The position numbers and the translations under genes are program-made. From Pyramidobacter sp. (GTDB lineage: Bacteria > Synergistota > Synergistia > Synergistales > Dethiosulfovibrionaceae), in the NCBI GenBank assembly GCA_016286835.1, contig JAEEUD010000013.1, positions 1 through 14,132 on the forward strand: 14,132 nucleotides of DNA, read 5' to 3'. The notes below the pieces were generated by a model. The model saw nothing but the letters and a program-made list of their open reading frames with translations, searched no databases and was not told where the DNA came from. Each line of letters begins with the position of its first letter. Within the stretch, counting starts at the first letter, position 1. This document shows positions 1 to 5,838 of this stretch, one piece after another.

Positions 1-365
1 GTATTGATGCCGCCGGAAGCGTTGGTAACGATCAGCGTCTTCACGCCCCAGAGGCCGAGCACGCGGATGGGGAACGTCGTTTCCAGCGGCGTGTAGCCTT
101 CGTAGCCGTGCAGGCGTCCCTGCATGACGACGACAGGCAGGCCGCTCATTTTTCCGCAGACCAGACGTCCGGCATGTCCCGGCGCAGTCGATGACCTCCA
201 ATGCGGGATGTTTTCATAAGGAATGACAATCGGGTCCTGTACGGCGTCGGCCAGCGAGCCGAGCCCGGAACCGAGGATCAGCGCCGCGCGCGGCACAAAA
301 TCGACCTGTTCGCGGATCATGTGCAGCGCTTGTTCAACATTATGTGCGTATTCTTTCATGTCCAT
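1..365 (-). CDS. Purine nucleoside phosphorylase, N-terminal part (runs off left edge)
   Basis: Translating the minus strand from 365 gives an open frame of 121 codons that reaches the window edge. It matches the N-terminal half of trimeric-type purine nucleoside phosphorylase, which splits purine nucleosides with phosphate into base and ribose-1-phosphate (cytosolic salvage). Visible motifs are the phosphate loop LGSGLG (about residues 31-36), the GHAGRL segment (about 63-68), MQGRLHGYEGY (about 81-91) and TNASGG near the edge. The ATG at 365 was chosen; a second ATG lies two codons in (359), and no strong ribosome site precedes either. It begins 26 bases after the xerD stop on the same strand, so co-transcription is likely. 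Oddity: where relatives usually read a Phe-Pro pair before the Ser-Thr of the GHAG region, this protein reads Trp-Arg-Ser. The family call is firm; the substrate preference (guanosine/inosine versus others) cannot be told. Confidence 0.9.
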   Translation of the reverse strand, partial: MDMKEYAHNVEQALHMIREQVDFVPRAALILGSGLGSLADAVQDPIVIPYENIPHWRSSTAPGHAGRLVCGKMSGLPVVVMQGRLHGYEGYTPLETTFPIRVLGLWGVKTLIVTNASGGIN

Positions 366-391
366 CAGGTTCACTCGCTTTCGTTCAAATC

Positions 392-1285
392 TCAGGCCCG
401 GGGATGGCTCCGGTCGTACACGTCGCGCAGCTCCAGATCGAAATGCAGATACTTCTCGGTCGTGGCGATCGAACTGTGCCCGAGAAACTCCTGCAGCGTA
501 CGCATGTCCATGCCTCGGCGCAGCATGTGTGTGGCGATCGAATGGCGCAGCACGTGCGGGAAAAGCCGTTCCTCGGAGACTCCCGCCATTTTGCCGCGCT
601 TCTGCACGATGCGCCACAGATCGACGCGGCTCAGGGGTTCGCGGCGCGACGAGAAAAAGAGCGTTTTTTCCGTCGTGTCGCCGTTCAGGAACTCCAGACG
701 TTTTTGCAGATACTTCTCAAACTGCGACTTCAGGTCCTCAGCAAACGGCACGACGCGCTCCTTGCTGCCCTTGCCGAAGACGATCATGCTCTTGTCGTCG
801 AGGTTAAGCGAACCCGTTTTCAGCCCGCACAGCTCGCTGGCGCGCACGCCGCAGTTGGCCAAAGTCATCAGCGCCGTCTGATCGCGGCAGTCGTAATAGC
901 TGTCGCCTTCGCAGGCGGCAAGGATACGCTGGATCTCGCCCTCGGTGAGGATCTTCGGCAGCTTTTTTGTCTTTGCCGGCAGTACGGGGATCCACGTGTC
1001 CGGCGGCAGATCTCCGTTCAAAACGCGATAACGCACCCAGCTGCGCAGTCCGGCGGCGATAAGCTGGATCGAGGAGCTGGCCCTGCCCTCGTCACGCAGC
1101 GAAGCGATGAACGTTGACAGTGCTTCCTGCGTCACGCTCATCGGATCGAGTGCCGCGCTCTCGCAGTATCTGCGCCACAGCTCCATACCGCGCCGGTACG
1201 CGCCGGCCGTGTTCTTGCTCTGGCCGCGTTCGAGCAGGATGTAGTCTTCAAACGCCGCGCGCGACGTTTCAAACGATGCGGGCAT
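392..1285 (-). CDS. xerD: Tyrosine recombinase XerC/XerD type
   Basis: A 297-residue site-specific recombinase, the normal length for Xer proteins that resolve chromosome dimers at dif. The N-terminal SAM-like core-binding domain covers about residues 5-90 and the catalytic domain about 110-290. All tyrosine-recombinase residues are visible: Arg148 (GVRASEL), Lys172 (GKGSKER), His244 and Arg247 (HVLRH), His270 (LGHSS) and the nucleophile Tyr279 (EKYLHF). The ATG at 1285 was chosen because AAAGGAG lies 8 bases upstream. Upstream in-frame ATGs at 1306 and 1303 fall in the base of the preceding gene's terminator and lack a ribosome site. It sits just after a terminator and just before a purine nucleoside phosphorylase. 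No phage genes lie nearby, so a housekeeping Xer is more likely than an integrase. XerC and XerD cannot be separated by eye. Confidence 0.9.
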   Translation of the reverse strand: MPASFETSRAAFEDYILLERGQSKNTAGAYRRGMELWRRYCESAALDPMSVTQEALSTFIASLRDEGRASSSIQLIAAGLRSWVRYRVLNGDLPPDTWIPVLPAKTKKLPKILTEGEIQRILAACEGDSYYDCRDQTALMTLANCGVRASELCGLKTGSLNLDDKSMIVFGKGSKERVVPFAEDLKSQFEKYLQKRLEFLNGDTTEKTLFFSSRREPLSRVDLWRIVQKRGKMAGVSEERLFPHVLRHSIATHMLRRGMDMRTLQEFLGHSSIATTEKYLHFDLELRDVYDRSHPRA

Positions 1286-1293
1286 GACGGGAA

Positions 1294-1300
1294 CTCCTTT
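1294..1300 (-). promoter_or_regulatory. Ribosome binding site deciding the xerD start
   Basis: AAAGGAG on the minus strand, with 8 bases between it and the ATG at 1285. It lies downstream of the ATGs at 1306 and 1303, which rules those out as the main start. Confidence 0.75.
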
Positions 1301-1304
1301 CATC

Positions 1305-1337
1305 AAAATAGAGCCGGCTTTCGCAAGCCGGCTCTAT
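1305..1337 (-). terminator. Rho-independent terminator after the Nudix gene
   Basis: A perfect 13-bp stem (1308-1320 paired with 1325-1337) closes a four-base loop that reads GCGA on the minus strand, a GNRA-type tetraloop. A short TTTT run follows in the minus direction. It lies 23 bases after the Nudix stop and ends the oxidoreductase operon. There is no equivalent T-run on the plus side, so it is read as minus-specific. It nearly touches the xerD ribosome site, leaving no room for a separate xerD promoter between them. Confidence 0.8.
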
Positions 1338-1360
1338 CATACCACGTTTTTCTTCAAAGA

Positions 1361-1888
1361 TTACGCTTTCGACGCAAAATACCATCCAAGCGCCGCCAGC
1401 GTCTTTGCGTCCTGCGCTTCGGAGCGGAGAAACAGCGCACGGGCCTCGTCCTCAGTCAGGTGCGTGAGTGAGATATCCTCGTCTTCATCGGGCGAAAGCG
1501 GATCCCATACCAGCTTTTCTGCAAAGAAAAGATAGATCTTTTCGTTGGAAAAGCCAGGCGTCGTCCAAATCGACGAAAGATGTGTCCACTGCTCGGCACG
1601 GTAGCCCGTCTCCTCGCGAAGCTCTCGCGCAGCCGACTGCACAGGCGTCTCCCCCGCTTCCATGATCCCGGCAGGGATCTCCAGAAGCTCAGAAGCGATC
1701 GGGTAGCGGTACTGGCGCACGAACAGGAAGCAGCCTTCACTGTCGCGCGCGAGGATCGCCACAGCCTCGCCGTGCTCTACGACTTCACGCCTGGCATGGC
1801 GGCCGTTGCGCGATACCTCGACTTCATCGACGCGCAGGTTGAGGATGCGCCCCTCGTAAATCCGCTTTGAACTGAGCGTGTGCTCCAT
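1361..1888 (-). CDS. nudF: Nudix hydrolase, ADP-ribose pyrophosphatase type
   Basis: A 175-residue cytosolic Nudix enzyme. The full Nudix box is at residues 74-96, with Gly74, Glu80 and the REL-REETG core that binds the catalytic metal. The upstream QYRYP segment (59-63) and the downstream TTPGFSNE segment (109-116) are typical of the ADP-ribose pyrophosphatase subgroup, which cleaves ADP-ribose to AMP and ribose-5-phosphate. The start ATG (1888) follows the TAA of the oxidoreductase gamma gene with no base between, and no good ribosome site of its own is visible, so translational coupling is likely. It is the last gene of the operon, followed by a hairpin terminator. The exact substrate is inferred from motifs; another nucleoside diphosphate compound is possible. 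Confidence 0.88.
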   Translation of the reverse strand: MEHTLSSKRIYEGRILNLRVDEVEVSRNGRHARREVVEHGEAVAILARDSEGCFLFVRQYRYPIASELLEIPAGIMEAGETPVQSAARELREETGYRAEQWTHLSSIWTTPGFSNEKIYLFFAEKLVWDPLSPDEDEDISLTHLTEDEARALFLRSEAQDAKTLAALGWYFASKA

Positions 1889-2443
1889 TTACTTGTTGAA
1901 CTTGTCGGCGATGGAGAATCCGACTTCCAGAGCCTTGATGTTCATCGGCAGGAACTGCGGCTTCTTCTTGCCCAGTTTATCCTCGACGACATGCTTAGCT
2001 GCCTCGCGCGAGACGATGCCGGACGCGGCAACGACCACGCCGAGCAGGATGATGTTGGCGACTTTCGACGAGCCGCACTCGCGCGCCAGCGAATCAGCCG
2101 GGACGGGAATGACCGTGATGTCTTCGCGGTGATCGGGATAATCAACGAGGTCGCTGTCATAGACCAGCACACCGCCGGGACGAGGAGCGTCCTTGAACTT
2201 GTCCAGCGAAGGATGGTTCATGACAACGCACACGTCGCACTTGCTGATGACGGGCGAGCCCACCGGCTCCTCGCTGACGACCGTGCTGCAGTTGGCCGTG
2301 CCGCCGCGCATCTCAGGACCGTAGGAAGGGATCCACGAGACGTTGCGTCCCTCGTACATGCCCGCGTAAGCCACGAGCTGTCCAAGCATCATCACGCCCT
2401 GTCCGCCGAATCCGGCGGCGATGAGTTCTTTGTAAAATGCCAT
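1889..2443 (-). CDS. 2-oxoacid:ferredoxin oxidoreductase, gamma subunit
   Basis: A 184-residue protein matching the gamma subunit/domain of 2-oxoacid:acceptor oxidoreductases, which completes the heterotetramer that oxidatively decarboxylates 2-oxoacids to acyl-CoA. It carries the N-terminal GFGGQG loop (residues 11-16) and the family-typical SYGPEMRGG segment (40-48). Its length fits a stand-alone gamma subunit. AGGAGG sits 7 bases before the ATG. It starts 11 bases after the beta-subunit stop and its own stop abuts the Nudix ATG. Together with the delta, alpha and beta genes upstream it forms a full four-subunit enzyme. The family is certain; whether the substrate is 2-oxoisovalerate, 2-oxoglutarate or another acid cannot be proved from this subunit. 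Confidence 0.92.
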   Translation of the reverse strand: MAFYKELIAAGFGGQGVMMLGQLVAYAGMYEGRNVSWIPSYGPEMRGGTANCSTVVSEEPVGSPVISKCDVCVVMNHPSLDKFKDAPRPGGVLVYDSDLVDYPDHREDITVIPVPADSLARECGSSKVANIILLGVVVAASGIVSREAAKHVVEDKLGKKKPQFLPMNIKALEVGFSIADKFNK

Positions 2444-2454
2444 CGGAATCCCTC

Positions 2455-3198
2455 CTATTCAAAATCCTTGAACACGCCGAGAGGATAATAGGGGATCATG
2501 TTCTTCACTTGCCAGTCGAACGCATCAAGAGGCGACAAACCCCAGTTGGTCGGGCAGGTGGAAAGGATCTCGACGAAGCTGAATCCCTTCTTGTCGATCT
2601 GGTTCTGGAAGGCCTTCTTGATGGCCTTCTTCGCCTTCGCCAGATAGGGCTTGGCCAGTGAGACGCGCTCGATGTAGGCGGGCGTCTTCAGCGAAGCAAG
2701 CAACTCGCACATGCGGATGGGCATACCGGTCAGTTCGGGGTCGCGGCCGTTGGGGCAGGTGGTGGCCTTCTGGCCGACCAGCGTCGTCGGGGCCATCTGG
2801 CCGCCGGTCATGCCGTAAATGGCGTTGTTGATGAAGAACACGCAGATCTTCTCGCCGCGGTTGGCCGCGTGGATGATCTCGGCCATGCCGATCGAGGCGA
2901 GGTCGCCGTCGCCCTGGTAGGTGAAGACGATCTTGTCAGGCAGAACGCGCTTGATGCCGGTCGCCGTCGCGGGCGCGCGGCCGTGAGCGGCTTCGATGCA
3001 GTCAACGTTGATGTAGTTGTAGAACATCGCGGCGCAGCCGACGGGCGCCATGGTGATCGTGTCGGCCTGGATGCCGAGCTCGTCGATCGCCTCGCAGATC
3101 ATGCGGTGGGCGATGCCGTGGCCGCAGCCCGGGCAGTAGTGGGTATGAACGCCCTTCATCCATGTTTCGGGTCTTGAATACACTTTGACTTCAGACAT
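2455..3198 (-). CDS. 2-oxoacid:ferredoxin oxidoreductase, beta (thiamine-diphosphate) subunit
   Basis: A 247-residue subunit that binds thiamine diphosphate and a [4Fe-4S] cluster. The CPGCGHG motif (residues 22-28) supplies cluster cysteines. The thiamine-diphosphate/Mg motif begins at GDGD (96-99) and continues to the INNAIYGMTGGQ segment (about 123-134). The length and the lack of a fused domain fit the stand-alone beta subunits of VOR/KOR enzymes. AGGAGG lies 8-9 bases upstream of the ATG at 3198. It is 12 bases downstream of the alpha gene and 11 upstream of the gamma gene. It carries out substrate decarboxylation and passes electrons to the ferredoxin-like delta subunit. An ordinary well-conserved copy with no visible lesion. 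Confidence 0.94.
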   Translation of the reverse strand: MSEVKVYSRPETWMKGVHTHYCPGCGHGIAHRMICEAIDELGIQADTITMAPVGCAAMFYNYINVDCIEAAHGRAPATATGIKRVLPDKIVFTYQGDGDLASIGMAEIIHAANRGEKICVFFINNAIYGMTGGQMAPTTLVGQKATTCPNGRDPELTGMPIRMCELLASLKTPAYIERVSLAKPYLAKAKKAIKKAFQNQIDKKGFSFVEILSTCPTNWGLSPLDAFDWQVKNMIPYYPLGVFKDFE

Positions 3199-3210
3199 TC
3201 TGATCCCCTC

Positions 3211-4263
3211 CTAAGCAAACAGCTTGCGGACTTCGTCCGCGATCTCTTCGACCGAGGGGGCGAAACCGCCGCAGCGGCCGTAGAACGTCACAGGATACTT
3301 GCATTCGGTAGCCAGTTTCACGTCGTTGATCATCTGGCCCCAGTTCATCTCCACGTCAAGGATGTGGCGAACGGTCGAAGGCAGTTTCTTGAAGTTGTTC
3401 ACGGGGAACGGATAGACGGTGATCGGGCGAATCAGGCCGACTTTCAGTCCTTCGGCACGCAGGTGCATGATCGCCGTCTTGGCGATGCGGGCCGTGGTAC
3501 CGAACGAAGCGATCACGACTTCGGCGTCGTCAAGCATGTACTCCTCGCACATGGCTTCCTTCTGCATCTCGGCGTACTTCTTCATCAGCTTCTTGTTGTG
3601 CTCTTCAAGAGGCTCGGCCGCGAGGAACAGACTGTGGAACATCGTGCGCTTGTTGCCGCGCTCACGGAAGCAGCCGACGGCCCATTTCTGCCAGTCGCCC
3701 TTCTCTGCCGTGCGTTCCTTGATCTCCACGGGCTCCATCATCTGGCCCATGAATCCGTCGGCGATGACCATGACGGGGTTCATGTATTTGAACGCGTAAT
3801 CCCACGACTTCTGGATCAGGTCAACGGCTTCCTGCAGATCGCTCGGCGCAAGCACCATCAGATGGTAGTCGCCGTTGCCGCCGCCGCGGGTTGCCTGATT
3901 GTAGTCGCCCTGCGCGGGAAGGATGCCGCCGAGGCCGGGGCCGCCGCGCATGACGTTGAGGACGACGGCGGGGTATTCGTTGCCGGCCAGGTAGCTGAGG
4001 CCTTCGGACATCAGCGAGATTCCCGGGCTCGACGACGATGTCATCACCTGTGCACCCGTCGCAGCCGCGCCGAGGACCATGTTGATCGAGGCGACTTCGC
4101 TCTCGCCCTGCACGTAAACGCCGCCGACTTCGGGCAGATGGGCGGCCATGTACTCGGGCACTTCGTTCTGAGGCGTGATCGGGTACCCGAAGAAGTAACG
4201 GCATCCGCCGCTGATCGCAGCCTGAGCGAGGGCTTCAGCGCCCTTCATAAGGACTTTTGCCAT
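3211..4263 (-). CDS. vorB: 2-oxoacid:ferredoxin oxidoreductase, alpha subunit (VorB-like)
   Basis: A 350-residue alpha subunit containing the pyrimidine-binding domain (about 1-190) and transketolase C-terminal-like domain (about 240-345). Visible motifs are GYPITP (26-31), QGESE (52-56), the TSSSSPG segment (75-81) and the RGGPGLGG loop (106-113). Length, the PITPQNEVPEY stretch and the gene order delta-alpha-beta-gamma resemble proteins annotated as VorB, the 2-oxoisovalerate (3-methyl-2-oxobutanoate):ferredoxin oxidoreductase alpha subunit. This enzyme oxidises branched 2-oxoacids from valine, leucine and isoleucine to acyl-CoA and reduces ferredoxin. GGAGG lies 10 bases before the ATG at 4263, and the delta gene ends 20 bases upstream. 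The family is firm; the Vor rather than Kor (2-oxoglutarate) assignment is by resemblance only. Confidence 0.9.
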   Translation of the reverse strand: MAKVLMKGAEALAQAAISGGCRYFFGYPITPQNEVPEYMAAHLPEVGGVYVQGESEVASINMVLGAAATGAQVMTSSSSPGISLMSEGLSYLAGNEYPAVVLNVMRGGPGLGGILPAQGDYNQATRGGGNGDYHLMVLAPSDLQEAVDLIQKSWDYAFKYMNPVMVIADGFMGQMMEPVEIKERTAEKGDWQKWAVGCFRERGNKRTMFHSLFLAAEPLEEHNKKLMKKYAEMQKEAMCEEYMLDDAEVVIASFGTTARIAKTAIMHLRAEGLKVGLIRPITVYPFPVNNFKKLPSTVRHILDVEMNWGQMINDVKLATECKYPVTFYGRCGGFAPSVEEIADEVRKLFA

Positions 4264-4283
4264 TTTCTTTCAACCTCCTTCGG

Positions 4284-4499
4284 TTACGCCGTCTCGCGGT
4301 AAACTTCGATCACCGCGTCGGGGCAGGTCATCGCGCACATAGCGCAGCCGATGCAGCCTTCCTTGAACTGCTCAACGGGGCGGTAGCCCTTGTCGTTGAG
4401 ATGGTCTGAGATGCGCAGGACCTTCATGGGGCAGGCGTCGACGCACAGCCCGCAGCTCTTGCAGTACTCCTCAGATACCGTGATTCTCCCCTTTGCCAT
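4284..4499 (-). CDS. 2-oxoacid:ferredoxin oxidoreductase, delta subunit (2x[4Fe-4S] ferredoxin)
   Basis: A 71-residue ferredoxin-like protein with two four-cysteine cluster motifs. Cys13/16/19/23 (CKSCGLC...CP) and Cys49/52/55/59 (CIGCAMC...CP) each fit CxxCxxCxxxCP for a [4Fe-4S] cluster. It carries electrons out of the alpha-beta-gamma core to external ferredoxin. The frame stays open upstream to an ATG at 4616, but ATG 4499 is preferred: it has GAAGGGGG 10 bases upstream, and the extra 39 residues of the longer form overlap the preceding gene and match nothing. It lies 91 bases after the ATPase stop and 20 bases before the alpha gene. Confidence 0.93.
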   Translation of the reverse strand: MAKGRITVSEEYCKSCGLCVDACPMKVLRISDHLNDKGYRPVEQFKEGCIGCAMCAMTCPDAVIEVYRETA

Positions 4500-4509
4500 T
4501 CGGAAAAAA

Positions 4510-4517
4510 CCCCCTTC
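4510..4517 (-). promoter_or_regulatory. Ribosome binding site deciding the delta-subunit start
   Basis: GAAGGGGG on the minus strand, 10 bases before the ATG at 4499. It sets the short 71-residue product over the longer frame from 4616. Confidence 0.65.
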
Positions 4518-4590
4518 ATATAATTGCCGCAATTTAAAAAACAGCTGACGCGCCGGCGAACGCCCGCCGTCCGCGCAGGTACACCCTGAT

Positions 4591-5394
4591 TTATATGCCC
4601 AGCCGCTGAAACGCATCCTGTCCGAGGATGCGTCTGCCGTGATGCTTCGACGGCAGGCCCGTGGCCCAGATCGCCCCCGGTTCCCAGGGCAGGAGCATGT
4701 AACGCGATACCGGCCAGACGGGAACAGGCTCGTTTTTCATGATCTCCGCCGTCTCGTCGTAGATCGCCGGCGACGTTCCCGCATACAGCAACGGCAGGCC
4801 CATACGGTCGGCTGCTTTTTGGACGAGCCGGTACCCTTCCAGAACGGTTTCCGGCGTCGTCTCGTGCATCAGGTGCGAGTTGCTGACCAGCGCACCGACT
4901 TTGAGGCCGCAGATCTCCTCCATGCGCCGCCGCATCAGGTCGATCTTTTCAACCGTCGAAGTCTGAGGACGGTAAGCGTTGACAACGAGGATCAGCAGAT
5001 AGCCGGCGTCGATGATGCGTTTCTGGAACTGTTTCAGCGCCAGCGCCCCTTCGGCGTCGCCGCCGATGTCAAGCAACAGCTTGCCGGGTGACGAAAGCGC
5101 CCAATCCACCTCAGCGCTGACGACGGGCATGTCGGCCCACTTGGCCTGTCCCGGGGCGGTGAGCACCTTGAAACCCTTTTCTTCAAGCGAATTGACCACC
5201 TGACGAATGCAGAAATACGGGTTGATGATGTCCGCGTCGGCGATCGTCACCTGCTCTTCCAGTGTTTTCAGGCCGAGCGCCAGGTTAAGAACCCATTCCG
5301 TCTTGCCCGAGCCGAGCGCGCCTGTCACGGCGACAGCTTTGGGCCATGTATAGCGTTCCATCAGCTCTTTGATCTGCGTCATCTCAAAAGGCAC
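4591..5394 (-). CDS. P-loop ATPase (CobQ/MinD/ParA-like) leading the oxidoreductase operon
   Basis: A 267-residue protein of the SIMIBI-type nucleotide-binding fold. Visible are Walker A GALGSGKT (25-32), a MinD-like DADIINPYF segment (53-61), Walker B LLLDIGGD (106-113), and VVNAYRPQT (137-145) and VSNSHL (170-175), which could contact the base and the gamma phosphate. There is no signal peptide or membrane helix, so it is probably cytosolic. The GTG at 5394 was chosen because GGAGG lies 8 bases upstream; the internal ATG at 5382 has no ribosome site. It is the first gene of the oxidoreductase operon, which suggests a partner role such as cofactor loading, cluster assembly or regulation of that enzyme. 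This is inference from position only; I do not recognise a named function. Confidence 0.82.
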   Translation of the reverse strand: MPFEMTQIKELMERYTWPKAVAVTGALGSGKTEWVLNLALGLKTLEEQVTIADADIINPYFCIRQVVNSLEEKGFKVLTAPGQAKWADMPVVSAEVDWALSSPGKLLLDIGGDAEGALALKQFQKRIIDAGYLLILVVNAYRPQTSTVEKIDLMRRRMEEICGLKVGALVSNSHLMHETTPETVLEGYRLVQKAADRMGLPLLYAGTSPAIYDETAEIMKNEPVPVWPVSRYMLLPWEPGAIWATGLPSKHHGRRILGQDAFQRLGI

Positions 5395-5402
5395 GCTGCT
5401 TC

Positions 5403-5407
5403 CCTCC
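5403..5407 (-). promoter_or_regulatory. Ribosome binding site supporting a GTG start
   Basis: GGAGG inside GGGAGGGA on the minus strand, 8 bases before the GTG at 5394. It supports the GTG as the start of the P-loop ATPase. Confidence 0.7.
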
Positions 5408-5510
5408 CGCGTATGCCGCGCACCTGGCGCGGTCGGTCACGTGAAATAAAAACTATTGGCGCAATACTATTGATTTTCATCCAGAATGATTTTCAACACT
5501 CACAATTATC

Positions 5511-5527
5511 AATTTCATATAGAAATT
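5511..5527. repeat. Palindromic site, possible operator
   Basis: A 17-base inverted repeat with arms AATTTC and GAAATT around ATATA. It overlaps the proposed -10 box and start point of the oxidoreductase operon promoter. It is flanked by two copies of AATTATC (5504-5510 and 5524-5530). An operator role is inference; in AT-rich DNA such short palindromes can arise by chance. Confidence 0.35.
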
Positions 5528-5554
5528 ATCGTTCTTTTTTGTATTATTTCTCAG
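5525..5554 (-). promoter_or_regulatory. Candidate sigma-70 promoter of the oxidoreductase operon
   Basis: On the minus strand, CTGAGA (5549-5554, four of six to TTGACA) and GATAAT (5525-5530, five of six to TATAAT) are separated by 18 bases. A start near 5518 would give a leader of about 124 bases before the GTG. The region is so AT-rich that other pairs can be drawn, so this is only the best-looking one. Confidence 0.3.
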
Positions 5555-5766
5555 CCCTGTAAAAGACACTTCTCCTGAATCTCTTCACGCTGAATGTATT
5601 CTAGTCTTATTTTTTAAATCACGCTAGCCCCTTAAAATACATCTACTATACTTATTTTAACGTAAATCGCCCTGCACTCTCAGTATTCATCCCGTTTCTG
5701 ACGATGTCGACAATTGTTTTTGAATTTTTCTGAACAGTTGAACTTTATTGTTCTGGCGACACGCGC

Positions 5767-5820
5767 AAAAAAAGCGCCCACGAAACGGCGTTTTGCAAAA
5801 CGGTTCGTTTCGTGGGCAAG
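5767..5820 (-). terminator. Strong Rho-independent terminator after fmt
   Basis: A 12-bp stem (5776-5787 paired with 5806-5817) encloses an inner palindrome CGTTTTGCAAAACG (5789-5802). A run of seven Ts follows in the minus direction (5767-5773). It lies 20-odd bases after the fmt stop and separates the def-fmt unit from the oxidoreductase operon. Confidence 0.88.
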
Positions 5821-5838
5821 TTGTTCAGTTCTATTTGA

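Larger units (their letters stand above)
5395..5838. other. Gene-free AT-rich gap upstream of the oxidoreductase operon
   Basis: 444 bases without a convincing gene. The part from about 5440 to 5760 is strikingly AT-rich compared with both flanks. It should hold the promoter of the operon reading left, and it ends with the fmt terminator. Contents seen: a candidate promoter and palindrome near 5511-5554, an imperfect inverted repeat 5711-5718/5733-5740 around an AT spacer, a TGTCGACA palindrome at 5705-5712, and tiny open frames of 12-13 codons without ribosome sites. No known riboswitch was recognised. Confidence 0.6.

Noticed and set aside
392..1285. Xer gene as a phage integrase marking a mobile element
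   Set aside because: Length and motifs fit a chromosomal Xer. No att-like tRNA, phage or transfer genes lie nearby.
3364..4302. 312-codon plus-strand open frame
   Set aside because: Antisense to the oxidoreductase alpha gene. His/Val/Arg-rich shadow with no recognisable domain.
4500..4616. N-terminal extension of the delta ferredoxin to ATG 4616
   Set aside because: It overlaps the upstream ATPase gene, adds 39 unmatched residues, and ATG 4499 has a proper ribosome site.
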